DNA of 45,720 nucleotides from Oceanicaulis sp. BBD 1991-10 (GTDB lineage: Bacteria; Pseudomonadota; Alphaproteobacteria; Caulobacterales; Maricaulaceae): contig LYSW01000033.1 of NCBI GenBank assembly GCA_001657295.1, positions 1-45,720 of the forward strand, given 5' to 3'. Numbering within the stretch: position 1 is the stretch's first letter; each line of letters opens with the position of its first letter. Of this stretch, positions 33,325 through 43,518 are shown piece after piece. The notes beneath the pieces are model-generated. The model was not told where the DNA came from, ran no database searches, and was given only the letters and a program-made list of their open reading frames with translations. The position numbers were made by a program, and so were the translations under genes.

Positions 33325-34725
33325 TCACCTCTGCGTGAGAAAATTGGGGCGGCGCTGGCGTTCGACGCGATTCCATTCGCGCACCTCGCGTTCGCTGGGC
33401 TGCGTCACCGCCAATAATTCGGCGGACCGGATCCAGCCCTCGCTGCCGCGTTCCAGACCATCATGGGCGCGCCGCGCGAAGAGGTGAGCCTGTCTTTCAT
33501 CTCCAATGGCGAAATAGCGCTCCGCCGTCGCAAGCTCCGCCATCGCGGTCTGGCCAAGCGCCTGGTGAGCCATCGCCTTCTGGAACCAGCCGAACGTGTT
33601 GCTCGGCTCGCGGACCAGCGCCTGATTGAGGTGGCGAAGCGCTTCCTGCGTGTTTTCATCGCCGCCTTCGGCGACAAGACTGCGGGCCAGATAGATCTGC
33701 AGCAAAGGCGCGTCCGGCATCAGCTCCACCGCGCGGCGGGTTGGTGCGATGGAGTCAGCGATGGAACCGCTTTCAAACCGCACCTGACCCAGCAGCTCAA
33801 AGAAATACGGGTTCTCCGGCTCCGCTTCGAGCAGAGCCGCTATTTCCCGCTCCGCGTCGGCCAGCTGACCTTCTTTGAAATAAGCGACCGAACGCGCATA
33901 GCGGGCCGGAATCGACGTGTCGCTTTCCGGATAGCGCTCAAAAGTTTGCGACGGGGGCGCCATGAAGCCGATGATCTTGGCCTGAATGCGGGCGAGCTCG
34001 GCGATTTCCTCCGGCGTGTCCTCCACTTCGAAATAGGGCGACGCCTCAACATTCCTGCGCAGCGCGGCGACGCGGTCGGCGGACAGAGGGTGGGAGCGGA
34101 AATACTCCCAGCGCCGCGCAAAGGACAGCCGCTCCTGATAGGCGAGGCGCTCGAATGTCGACACGAGGCCTTGGCCGGATTGGCCGGTTCCGGTCAGCAG
34201 GCGCACCGCAGCCTGATCGGCGGCCGCCTCTTGCCCGCGCGTGTATCGCGCAAGGTCAAGGCCGGCGAATTGCGGCGCTGACGCCATGATGGCCGCGCCG
34301 GCGTCCGGCGCGCCGGCGATCGCGGCGATGATGCCGATGCCCATCGTCGCGAACATGGTCGCCATGCCGCCGCGCGCCGCGTCCTGAAGGCGCGCCAGGT
34401 GCGCCAATTGAATATGGCCCACCTCGTGGGCGATCACGCCTTTGATTTCACCGGGATATTCGGCGCGGACGATCAGACCGGTGTTCAGAAAGATATTCTG
34501 CCCCTGCGTCACGAAGGCGTTGAATTCCATGTCGCCGACGAGATAAAGGTCCACCGCGTCGGGATCGAGTTCGGCGGCTTCCAGGAGCGGGTCGGTATAC
34601 GCCTGCATCACCCGCTCGATTTCGGTGTCGCGAACCAGGCCCTGCGCTTGGGCCGCCGCCGCCAGGCTCAAAGCGGCCAGGACGCCGAGCCCGCCTCGCA
34701 CGAGTGATCGGAAGAATTCAGGCAT
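33325..34725 (-). CDS. Periplasmic M48-family metallopeptidase with TPR repeats (BepA/YfgC-like)
   Basis: 466 residues. A signal peptide (SLVRGGLGVLAALSLAAAAQ) precedes the peptidase domain with the zinc motif HEVGHIQLAHL and the third ligand region QEAAADQAAVRLL. The C-terminal half is TPR-like (FELLGQVRFESGSIADSIAP; ALVREPSNTFGWFQKAMAHQ). Relatives such as BepA check outer-membrane protein assembly and degrade stalled LptD or BamA substrates. A shared transcript with the DsbA-like lipoprotein fits a role in envelope protein quality control. Confidence 0.9.
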   Translation of the reverse strand: MPEFFRSLVRGGLGVLAALSLAAAAQAQGLVRDTEIERVMQAYTDPLLEAAELDPDAVDLYLVGDMEFNAFVTQGQNIFLNTGLIVRAEYPGEIKGVIAHEVGHIQLAHLARLQDAARGGMATMFATMGIGIIAAIAGAPDAGAAIMASAPQFAGLDLARYTRGQEAAADQAAVRLLTGTGQSGQGLVSTFERLAYQERLSFARRWEYFRSHPLSADRVAALRRNVEASPYFEVEDTPEEIAELARIQAKIIGFMAPPSQTFERYPESDTSIPARYARSVAYFKEGQLADAEREIAALLEAEPENPYFFELLGQVRFESGSIADSIAPTRRAVELMPDAPLLQIYLARSLVAEGGDENTQEALRHLNQALVREPSNTFGWFQKAMAHQALGQTAMAELATAERYFAIGDERQAHLFARRAHDGLERGSEGWIRSAELLAVTQPSEREVREWNRVERQRRPNFLTQR

Positions 34726-34863
34726 GGGCGCGTCTCCGAAGCGTCACCGCTCCCCCAAGCAGGACAAGTCTTTGAGTTTAGTCCTTCCTACGCCGGAGCG
34801 CACCCCGGTCCGGCGCAGAGTGTGGGAATCCGGGCCCGAGTTCGAGCCCGGATCCAATCACAA

Positions 34864-37374
34864 TCAGTTCAAGCCTAGCAATTTGCTGGACCGTTGCCAC
34901 CATCCTTTGCGGCGCGGCTTTTCTTCACCCTCATCGCCCGCCGCAGCATCATCCGGCGAGTCGGTCGCCCCGACTTTGGCCGGCTCCTCCTGCGGCTGGG
35001 CGGCATCGGTGGCCTTGGCAGGTTCAGGCGACGGCGCCGGTTCCGGCGCAGGCGCCTCAGCGACGGTCTCCTCCGCCGCCGGCTTAGCGTCAGCCTTCTT
35101 GCGGCGCACGCGCCGCTTGGGTTTCGGCTTGTCTTCAGAAATCTCTTCCGACGCGGGCTCAGCCTCGACAGCCGTCTTCGAGGACTCGTCGCCGTCCGCC
35201 GATGACGCCTCCGCGGCCGGTTCCGCCTTCTTGCGCCGCCTGCGTCTGGGCTTCGGCTTGTCGTCAGCGGTCGCCGCCGCGTCGGCGTCGCCGCCATCCG
35301 CATCGCCGTCCGACGCCGCCGCTTCCGCCGCGGAGTCCGCGTCAGCCGCGCCATCGGCTTCATCGGCTTTCTTGCGCCGGCGGCCGGACCGTTTGCGTTT
35401 TGGCTTCTCGTCTTCCGCTTCGGCCTGATCGAAAGCGTCCCCGCCGGTCGGGTTCACCACAGGCAGCACGTCAGCGCTGGCGTCGGAGGCTTCGGTTTCG
35501 GTATCCGCCTCGACTTCCGGCGTCTCGGAAAACGCCACGGCGCTTTCATCGACCGCGCCGTCCTCGCGGCGACGGCGATTGCGTCCGCCGCGCCGGCCTC
35601 GCCGACGGCGCTTGCGGCCGCCGGACTCATCGCTCGCGGCGTCTTCGAGGCTGGGCTCGTCAGCGGGGCGCGCATCGTCGTCCTGCGCGGCTTCGCCCGC
35701 GGTCACCAGCGGCGCCTCTTCCTGTGCGATCGCCTCGGCGCGCGCGGCTTCCCGGCGCGTTTCGACGCGCTCAAGCACACAGTTGGGCCGCATTAGAGCG
35801 TCGTCCGCATCAACGGTCACACGCATCTCGTAGCGGCTCTTGATGGCGTTAAGGTGATCCCGTTTCTCGTTGAGGAGGTAGAGCGCGACTTCCGTCGGGC
35901 AGGCCAGCCGGACATGGGCCGCACGGCCCCGCACGCCTTCCTCTTCGAGCGTGCGCAGAGCGACCAGCGCGCTGGATTCAATCGAGCGGATATGGCCGGT
36001 GCCCTGGCAGTGCGGGCACACGTCCGCCGAGCCCTCAACCAGGCTGGTGCGGCGGCGCTGCCGGCTCATCTCCATCAGACCGAATTGCGAAATCCGGCCG
36101 ACCTGGATGCGCGCACGGTCGCGCTTGAGCGAGTCCTTCATCTTCTTTTCAACGGCGCGAACATTCTTGTTCTCGTCCATGTCTATGAAGTCGAGGACCA
36201 GAAGGCCCGCCAAGTCCCGCAAGCGCATCTGGCGCGCGGCTTCCTCCGCCGCTTCCAGATTTGTCCGCAGCGCGGTCTGCTCGATATTCCGCTCCTTGGT
36301 GGCTTTGCCGGAGTTCACATCGATGGCGACCAGCGCTTCGGTCGGATTGATGACGATATAGCCGCCCGACTTCAGCTGCGCGGTCGGGGCGTGGATCGCT
36401 TCGAGCTGGCTTTCCACCTGATGACGCAGGAAGAGCGGGGTGTGGTCCTTATAATTCTGAACCTTCTTGGCGTGGCTGGGCATCAGCATGCGCATGAAGG
36501 CTTTCGCCTCCTTGTAGGCCGGCTCGCCTTCCACAAGGACTTCTTCGATATCCTTGTCGTACAGGTCGCGAATCACGCGTTTGACCAGATTGCCTTCCTC
36601 ATAGACCAGCGTCGGCGCGCTGCTCTCCAAGGTCAGCGTGCGGATGCTTTCCCAAAGCCGGATCAGATAATCATAGTCGCGTTTGATCTCGGTCTTCGTG
36701 CGCGCCGCTCCGGCGGTGCGGATGATCAGGCCCATGCCGGTCGGCACCGCAAGCTCGGACACCGCGCCCTTCAGGCGCTTGCGGTCCGTCGCGCTGGTGA
36801 TCTTGCGGGAAATGCCGCCGCCGCGGGCCGTATTGGGCATCAAGACGCAATAGCGGCCGGCCAGCGACAGATAGGTGGTCAGCGCCGCGCCCTTATTGCC
36901 GCGTTCTTCCTTGGCGACCTGCACCAACAGGACCTGGCGGCGTTTGATGACTTCTTGAATTTTGTACTTGCGCAGGAAGTTGCGCCGCTTGCGCGAGACT
37001 TCTTCGATCAGATCGTCATCGTCGGCGCCGGCGGATTCCGTTTCGCCATCTTCGCCCTCGCTTGATTCCTCTGCGAGTTCTTCGGCGAGCGCGTCTTCCT
37101 GTTCGCGCAGCGCTTCCCGGTCGGCGTGCGGCAGCTGGTAATAATCGGGATGGATTTCATTGAAGGCGAGAAAGCCATGCTTGTTGCCGCCATACTCGAC
37201 AAAAGCGGCCTGCAGGGACGGCTCGACGCGCGTCACTTTCGCCAGATAGATATTTCCCCGGATGGGCTTGCGGCTCGCCGCCTCGAAATCAAACTCTTCG
37301 ACGCGATTGTTCTCCACGACCACAACCCGGGTTTCTTCCGGGTGGGCCGCGTCGATCAGCATTTTGCGGGACAT
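34864..37374 (-). CDS. rne: Ribonuclease E
   Basis: 836 residues. The endonuclease scaffolds the RNA degradosome. The N-terminal catalytic half has the S1 domain (NIYLAKVTRVEPSLQAAFVE) with an acidic insertion (about 75-120), the DNase I-like part (VAIDVNSGKATKERNIEQTA; LLVLDFIDMDENKNVRAVE) and the zinc-link CPHCQGTGHI near residue 451. The C-terminal half is disordered, alternating Ala/Asp/Glu with Arg/Lys clusters. One variant, KPKxRRxxRRKKA, recurs three times. It ends RRKGWWQRSSKLLGLN; a terminal GWW in Caulobacter RNase E is the docking site for polynucleotide phosphorylase. It is divergent from the amidase gene. Confidence 0.96.
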   Translation of the reverse strand: MSRKMLIDAAHPEETRVVVVENNRVEEFDFEAASRKPIRGNIYLAKVTRVEPSLQAAFVEYGGNKHGFLAFNEIHPDYYQLPHADREALREQEDALAEELAEESSEGEDGETESAGADDDDLIEEVSRKRRNFLRKYKIQEVIKRRQVLLVQVAKEERGNKGAALTTYLSLAGRYCVLMPNTARGGGISRKITSATDRKRLKGAVSELAVPTGMGLIIRTAGAARTKTEIKRDYDYLIRLWESIRTLTLESSAPTLVYEEGNLVKRVIRDLYDKDIEEVLVEGEPAYKEAKAFMRMLMPSHAKKVQNYKDHTPLFLRHQVESQLEAIHAPTAQLKSGGYIVINPTEALVAIDVNSGKATKERNIEQTALRTNLEAAEEAARQMRLRDLAGLLVLDFIDMDENKNVRAVEKKMKDSLKRDRARIQVGRISQFGLMEMSRQRRRTSLVEGSADVCPHCQGTGHIRSIESSALVALRTLEEEGVRGRAAHVRLACPTEVALYLLNEKRDHLNAIKSRYEMRVTVDADDALMRPNCVLERVETRREAARAEAIAQEEAPLVTAGEAAQDDDARPADEPSLEDAASDESGGRKRRRRGRRGGRNRRRREDGAVDESAVAFSETPEVEADTETEASDASADVLPVVNPTGGDAFDQAEAEDEKPKRKRSGRRRKKADEADGAADADSAAEAAASDGDADGGDADAAATADDKPKPRRRRRKKAEPAAEASSADGDESSKTAVEAEPASEEISEDKPKPKRRVRRKKADAKPAAEETVAEAPAPEPAPSPEPAKATDAAQPQEEPAKVGATDSPDDAAAGDEGEEKPRRKGWWQRSSKLLGLN

Positions 37375-37864
37375 TCAGGTCAACTCCATGCCGCGATGGG
37401 GAGGGCGCGCACGCAGAAAGCGTCCACGGTCCCGGTTCGCGGCGATTGTAAGAGCGCGCGGCCGGACGTCTCGTCAGATGTGAGAAAACTGTCGCGTGCG
37501 CAGCGCGCATGGGGGTCCAATTTCCGACCATCGCCGCGAACCGCTGCTCAAGCAGCGCGCGGATCAGGTTCAAACTCGTTGCGGCGCCGGCGCAGTGTCA
37601 TCCACCGCGCGTCAGCCAGATGTGAATTCCTTCGCCGCGCCAAGGGCTTGACGAAGACTCATCTGACTCTTCCACCCGTCGCGACAATTGCACCTTGCAC
37701 TATCTGCAGCACGATGAAAAGCGTGCCGCGCCGTGCTAGGACTTTGGAAACGTCTTGCTAACCGAATCGCAAGGCGCAGCGCTTATGGTTTGCTTTCACC
37801 GACTGTGACCGACCCTTAGAAGTTGCGGCGCAGATGTGGGAAAACCGGCGAGGATGGTGAAGCC
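37375..37864. other. Divergent control region between rne and the amidase gene
   Basis: 490 bases with no supportable gene on either strand. It must carry the promoter and probably a long 5' leader of rne, whose messenger is autoregulated through its leader in other bacteria, and the promoter of the amidase gene. A TTGACG at about 37648 is the only recognisable -35-like element for the plus strand and lacks a good -10. No tRNA or known RNA motif was recognised. Confidence 0.5.
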
Positions 37865-39090
37865 ATGATGCGGATCGCTCGACTGCTTGTCGCATTGCTG
37901 ATTGCCGGCGCCGCCTATGGGACCGCCTCGGCTGACGAGATCACGGCGGTTCGCTTCGGCGAGCATTCCGAATACACGCGCATCGTGGTGGAGACCGACG
38001 CGCCGGTGCAGTTCAACGCCTTCACGCTTTCCGAGCCGTCGGCGCGCCTGGTCATCTCGTTCGACAATGCCAGCTGGGGCGCCGCCGGTCTTCCCGCCGC
38101 CGCCGGCCGGGGTGTCGGATCGGTCGATCAATTCCGCTTCGACGCGAACTCCAGCAGTCCGCGCCTGGTGTTCAGCCTGAATGGGCCGTCAGTCGTTCGG
38201 CAAACGCTGTCGCTCGCGCCGAACGGGGGCGGCTATCGCAATGTCGTCGACATCGCGCCCGCCTCCAGCGCGGCCTTCCAGCAGACATCGGGTTTCCCCG
38301 CGCCGACGCGGACGCTGACCGATCTTTTGATGAATGAAGCGGGCGTCAGCTATGTGCCGCCCAGCTGCGAAGTGGTCCGCGTGGTGCTTGATCCGGGCCA
38401 TGGCGGCCGCGATCCGGGCGCTGTGGCGCGGTTTGGCGGCGGACATGAAAAAGACGTCAATCTGTCCGCGGGCCTGATCCTGCGCGATCTCTTGAATGCG
38501 ACCGGGCGGTATGAAGTCATCATGACCCGGGACCGAGACGTCTTCGTGTCGCTGGAGGACCGCGTTCGCATCGCCCGGCAATCTGAAGCGGACCTCTTCA
38601 TCTCGCTTCACGCCGACAGCGCCGGCGAGAACCGCCAGCCCCGGGGCGCAACCATTTATTCGATGAACCCGCGCGCCGTGAACCGCGCGCGCAATCGAGC
38701 CATTCGTGAGGGCGACTGGGTGGACGCGGCCCGACCGCAGGAAGTCTCGCGCATCCTCGTGGAGATGGCCCTGGCCAATAAAGAAGGCGAATCTGAACGC
38801 TTCGCCGCCGCGCTGCGCACCGAAATCGGCCGCGCCGCGCCGTTGTGGCGGGATCAGGCCATGCGCGCCAATTATGCGGTGCTGACCGACGGAGCCACGC
38901 CGGGTTCGAAATGGGCTTCCTGACCAATCGCGCGGACTCGACCCGTCTGAATAACCGGCGTGAGCAGCGCCGCTTGATGCAAGCGGCGTTGGCGGCGATC
39001 GAGTCGCATTTCGCCCGCTGCGGCGGCGGCGAGCCGCGTCAGCGCTATATCGCTCAGACCGGCGCATCGGCGGCGACCGGCGCGCGCTGA
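37865..39090 (+). pseudogene. N-acetylmuramoyl-L-alanine amidase (AMIN + Amidase_3), frame-disrupted near its end
   Basis: From the ATG at 37865 the frame gives a signal peptide (MMRIARLLVALLIAGAAYGT), an AMIN domain (about 25-125) and a zinc amidase domain: VVLDPGHGGRDPGA, GHEKDVNLS, RDRDVFVSLEDRV and LFISLHADS. It stops at 38923 with the unrelated end PGSKWAS. The expected continuation FEMGFLTNRADSTRLNN, then RREQRRLMQAALAAIESHF, lies in another frame from 38905 to 39090. The normal sequence between ATP and FEM needs about nine bases where two are present, so about 7 bases seem to be missing at 38901-38904. The truncated form lacks the catalytic Glu of LFEMGF and would be inactive. The enzyme cleaves septal peptidoglycan. 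An assembly error is a serious possibility. Confidence 0.85.
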
Positions 39091-39202
39091 GGCGCTGAAC
39101 ACAGAAGCGATGTGGCGTTTTGCCCCGGCTCGCCATATTCTTGCCGGGTCTACGGGCCACCACGCGTGCAGCGCCAGTTAGGCCGGCAAGGGCGAAGACG
39201 GT

Positions 39203-41727
39203 ATGAAATTGCTCACTTGGAGAAACACGCTGCGCGCCGCGCTATGGGGCGGGGGCGCGGCGGCTGTGCTGGCCGTGATCGCCGCGATCGCCGCGGCTGT
39301 CTATGTGGTTCGGGTGACCGAGGACCTGCCGGACTATCAGCAGCTGGCCGAATACACCCCGCCGATCATGAGCCGGGTTCATGCCGGCGACGGCCTTTTG
39401 ATCGCGGAATATGCGCGCGAACACCGCGTCTTCGTGCCGATCGAAAACATCCCCCCCATGCTGACCGAGGCCTTCCTGTCGGCCGAAGACAAGAATTTCT
39501 ACACCCATGGCGGAGTGGATTATCTCGGCATGGTGCGCGGCGGGATCCGCTCGATCCTGGACCGGCTTCAAAACCCCAATGCGCCCTTGCAGTCGGGCTC
39601 CACGATCACCCAGCAGGTGGCGAAGAATTTCCTGTTCAGCTCTGACCAGGAGATTGAGCGCAAAGTCCGCGAGATCGTCATCGCCCGCCGGATGGAGCGG
39701 GCCTTCACCAAGGACCAAATCCTCGAGCTCTATCTCAACGAGATCTACTTCGGAAACAGGGCTTACGGCGTCGCTGCGGCGGCGTTGAATTATTTCGACA
39801 AATCGCTGGACGAGCTTGAGCTGCACGAGGTGGCCTATCTCGCCGCGCTGCCTAAGGCGCCCAACAACTATCACCCGACGCGCCGGACCGAATCGGCGAT
39901 CGGCCGGCGCAACTGGGTGCTCACGCGCATGGTCGCCAACGGCTATATCACCCGCGAGCAGGCCGAGCAGGCCATGGCGATGCCGCTCGAAGCGGTCGAC
40001 CGTCTGGAAGGCGATACTTATCTGGCCGCGGAGTATTTCGTCGAACAGGTCCGCCGCGAGGTCTTCGGCCGCTATGGCGAAGATGAGCTTTATGACGGCG
40101 GTTTGTCGATTCGCACCTCGCTGGACACCACGATGCAGCTCGCCGCCCGGCGCGCGCTGCGCGATGGACTGGAAAGCTATGACCGCCGCCACGGCTATCG
40201 CGGCCCGGTAGCGCAGCTGGCAGGGTTTGACGACTGGCCGGCGCGTCTGGCCGACGTCGAAGGGCCTCGCGACACCGATGAGGGCTGGCGCCTGGCGCTG
40301 GTCCTGGAGGTCGCGGACGGTCACGCCGACATCGGATTTGAGGACCGCACCCGCGGCCGCGTGCCGCTTTATGCGCTTGAGTGGGCGCGTGCGGCTGGGC
40401 GCGATGACGAGACCTTTCCCGAGCGCGGTCCGGCCGTGCGGAGCACCGTCGACGTGCTCGCCCAGGGCGATGTGATTTTGGTCGAAGCGCTGACCGCCGA
40501 GGCTTATCCTGAAGAGACTGTGGAGGAGGGCGATTACGGCCTGCGCCAAGTCCCGGAGGTCAATGGCGGCATCGTGGCGATCGACCCCTTCACCGGCCGC
40601 GTGCTGTCCATGGTCGGCGGTTATTCCTTGCCCAGAGCCAGTTTAATCGCGCGGTGCAGGCGCGCCGCCAGCCGGGCTCCTCCTTCAAGCCCTTCGTCTA
40701 CGCCGCAGCGCTGGACAATGGCTACACGCCGGTGTCGATCATTCTGGACGCGCCCTTTGTCGCGTCCGGCGATGCGGAGATGCGATTCTACCGGCCGCAA
40801 AATTATTCGGAAGTGTTTTACGGGCCTTCGACATTGCGCCGGGGGCTAGAGTTGTCGCGCAACGTCATGACCGTGCGCCTGGCCCAGGAATTGGGCATGG
40901 GCCCGATCACCGATATCGGCGAACGCTTTGGCATCTACGAGAATCTGTCGCCGACCCTGGCCATGTCGCTGGGCGCCGGCGAGACCACGCTGACTGATTT
41001 GATCGGCGCCTATGCCGCGCTGGTCAATGGCGGCCGGCTGATCGAACCGTCCATTGTAGACCGGGTGCAGGACCGCTCCGGCCGCACCATTTATCTGAAC
41101 GACACGCGCGAATGCGTGGCCTGCAACGCCGAGGATTGGTCGGCGGGCTTGGCCGAACCGGATCTGCCGGCGATGGGAGATGAGGTGATCAGCCCGGTCA
41201 CCGCCTATCAGATCGTGCATATGCTGGAGGGCGCAGTCGAACGCGGCACCGGCACCGCGCTGCGCGCGCTGGGACGGCCCATGGCGGGCAAGACGGGCAC
41301 CACCAATGACTTTCGCGATGCGTGGTTCGTCGGCTTCTCGCCCGACCTAATCGTTGCGGTCTATGTCGGATTCGACACCCCGCTGCCTCTGGGCGCCGGT
41401 GAAGCGGGCGGCCGTGTCGCGGCGCCGATCGCCCGGGACTTTTTCAGCCCTGTCCTCGCTAGTTATCCGGTCGCGCCGTTCCGCGTGCCGGACGGGGTCA
41501 GCCTGGCCCCGATCGTGCGCGAGACGGGTGAACCGGGCGTGATCGGCCGGGCCGGCGTGATCCTTGAGGCTTTCCAGCCCGGCACCGAGCCCCGGCGCGG
41601 AGCGACCGCTGAAGAGGAAACCCTCAGCTTCGGCGCGCAGGCGCTGGGCGCCCGCGTTGAAGCGGTGCGCGGCGATCAGGCCGAAGACGAGGACGAGGAT
41701 GAAGATCCGCTGGGCGGCTTGTACTGA
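39203..41727 (+). pseudogene. mrcA: Penicillin-binding protein 1A, bifunctional, with internal single-base frame disruption
   Basis: Inner-membrane peptidoglycan synthase. Frame from 39203: transmembrane helix (WGGGAAAVLAVIAAIAAAVY), GT51 glycosyltransferase (LSAEDKNFYTHGGVDYLGM; QSGSTITQQVAKNF; RRMERAFTKDQILELYLNEI), an OB-like insertion, then GRVLSMVGGYS. At about 40629 the sequence TCCTT-GCCCAG lacks one base against the expected S-F-A-Q. The other frame continues QFNRAVQARRQPGSSFKPFV with the catalytic Ser of SSFK, SRN (in ELSRNVMTVRLA) and KTGTT (AGKTGTTNDFRDAWFVGFS). Corrected length is about 841 residues. PBP1A is often essential, so the missing C is probably a sequence error. It sits between the amidase and prfB genes, as in Caulobacter. 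Confidence 0.88.
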
Positions 41728-41796
41728 CCCGGCTGGACTTGATACCTCTTCCGACCTGAAACATCCAAGTCTCCCGCAAGCCTGAAGGAGCGCGTC

Positions 41797-42916
41797 ATGC
41801 GTGCCGAGATCGCTGATCTGAAATCCGCCATCGACCAGTCCACCGCCCTGCTACGGAGGCGTCTTTGACTGGGATTCAGCCCAGAAACGCCTTGATGAGC
41901 TAAACGCAAAGGCGGAAGACCCTTCGCTTTGGAACGACCCCGCCAAAGCCCAGGCTTTGATGCGGGACCGCAATCGCCTTGATCAGGCGATGACGGAGGT
42001 GGCGACGGTCGAATCCGAGCTGGCGGACAATCTTGAAGTCGCCGAGCTGGCGGAGCTTGAAGGCGATGACGAGCTCTTCGGCGAAGCGCTGGCCGCGCTG
42101 CAAGTGCTGAAGTCCCGAGCCGGCAAAGCCGAGCTTCAGGCGCTGCTGTCCGGCGAGGCGGACGGCAATGACGCTTATCTGGAGATCCATCCCGGCGCGG
42201 GCGGCACCGAAGCCCAGGACTGGGCGCAGATGCTCGCGCGCATGTATACGCGCTGGGCGGAGAAAGCCGGCTACAAGGTCGAAGTCGTCGAAGCGCAGGC
42301 TGGCGACGAGGCGGGTCTGAAATCGGTCACCTATCTGATCAAGGGCGACAACGCCTATGGCTGGCTGAAGACCGAAGCGGGCGTGCACCGTCTTGTGCGC
42401 ATCTCCCCCTACGATTCGTCCGGCCGCCGCCATACCAGCTTCGCGTCCGCCTGGGTGTATCCGCTGATCGATGACAGCATCGAGATTCAAATCGAAGAAA
42501 AGGATGTGCGCACAGACACGTATCGCGCGTCAGGGGCGGGCGGTCAGCACGTCAACAAAACCGATTCCGCGGTCCGCCTGACCCATGAGCCGACCGGCAT
42601 CGTGGTGCAGTGCCAATCCGATCGCTCCCAGCACAAAAACCGGGCGAACGCCTGGGACATGTTGCGGGCGCGACTTTATGAGCTGGAACTGCAAAAGCGC
42701 GAAGAAGCCGCCCAGTCCGAAGCCGACTCAAAGACCGATATCGGGTGGGGCCACCAGATTCGATCCTATGTCCTGCAGCCCTATCAGATGGTCAAGGATC
42801 TTCGCACCAATGTGGAGACGTCCGACACTCAGGGCGTTTTGGACGGCGCCCTGGACGACTTCATGGCCGCGGCGCTCGCCTCCCGGGTGGGCGGCGAAGA
42901 GGGCGATGCGGCCTGA
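41797..42916 (+). CDS. prfB: Peptide chain release factor 2, with programmed +1 frameshift
   Basis: Recognises UAA and UGA stop codons. The ATG at 41797 follows AAGGAG. After 23 codons ([20 protein letters not shown] then RRL) an in-frame TGA at 41866-41868 is met; reading resumes at GAC 41867 ([20 protein letters not shown]) and runs to 42916, giving about 372 residues. Motifs: the codon-recognition loop reads SPY (SPF in E. coli), followed by [17 protein letters not shown], and the catalytic [15 protein letters not shown] with GGQ. Frameshifting at the UGA lets RF2 adjust its own level. Confidence 0.97.
41855..41869 (+). promoter_or_regulatory. prfB programmed +1 frameshift site
   Basis: GGAGG (41855-41859) acts as an internal Shine-Dalgarno sequence, followed by the slip codon CTT (41863-41865) and TGA-C (41866-41869). 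This matches the well-known E. coli arrangement AGGGGG-x3-CUU-UGA-C in order and spacing. Confidence 0.95.
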
Positions 42917-42938
42917 ACCGCACGCAGGCTCCAATAAA

Positions 42939-42971
42939 AAAGGGCGGGCTGAACAGCCCGCCCTTTCTTTT
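42939..42971. terminator. Bidirectional terminator between prfB and bactofilin gene
   Basis: AAAGGGCGGGCT (42939-42950) pairs perfectly with AGCCCGCCCTTT (42955-42966) over a 4-base loop, followed by CTTTTG on the plus strand and by a T-run (complement of AAAAAA) on the minus strand. It serves both convergent genes. Confidence 0.92.
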
Positions 42972-42987
42972 GCTCAGGAGCGTCCCG

Positions 42988-43518
42988 TTATGACGTCTTG
43001 GCCGCGAACGGGTCGTTCGCCACCGCCTTTGCGGCGGGCTTGCTCTCGCCCGCATTGCTGGTCGGAGGCGGGGAGGCGGGCTTGGCGGCGTCAGCGGCCT
43101 TCGCTTCGGTCTTCTTCGCCGGCTTGTCGGAAAGCGGATCGGTGGAGCGTTTGCAATGGCCGTCGAAATAGGCGCCGCTTTCAATCGCCAGCGAGGCGTG
43201 GATGACGTCGCCTTCGACGCGCGCTGTCGAGGCCAGCTGAACCTGGCGGGCGCGGACGGAACCCTTGACCTTGCCGCGGATCACGACGTTTTCGCTGATG
43301 ACTTCACCATCGACGGTGGCTTCTTCGCCAATGGTGAGCGAGGTCGCGCGGACATCGCCCTCCACCTTGCCGTCGAGCTGAACTTCGCCCTCGGACACGA
43401 TGGAGCCTTTGACGGTCAGGTCATTGCTGAGAATGGACAGGGCTTTGGATTTCATGGCGGACCTCTTCGGGGCGTTGGTGGCGGGCGCCTCAGCGGCAGC
43501 ATCTTTCTTAGTGAACAT
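42988..43518 (-). CDS. Bactofilin
   Basis: 176 residues. The central bactofilin domain (about 30-130) is a right-handed beta-helix of repeats such as LTVKGSIVSEGEVQLDGKVE, GDVRATSLTIGEEATVDGEV and GSVRARQVQLASTARVEGDV. Flanks are short and charged or Ala/Pro-rich. Bactofilins polymerise without nucleotide under the membrane and localise cell-wall enzymes; Caulobacter BacA recruits a peptidoglycan synthase to the stalk. Its start overlaps the end of the M23 peptidase gene by 11 bases, so filament and hydrolase are probably made together. Confidence 0.93.
   Translation of the reverse strand: MFTKKDAAAEAPATNAPKRSAMKSKALSILSNDLTVKGSIVSEGEVQLDGKVEGDVRATSLTIGEEATVDGEVISENVVIRGKVKGSVRARQVQLASTARVEGDVIHASLAIESGAYFDGHCKRSTDPLSDKPAKKTEAKAADAAKPASPPPTSNAGESKPAAKAVANDPFAAKTS

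Noticed and set aside
39242-40549. 435-codon open frame on the minus strand opposite PBP1A
   Set aside because: Antisense to GT51 motifs, Arg/His-rich, no homology.
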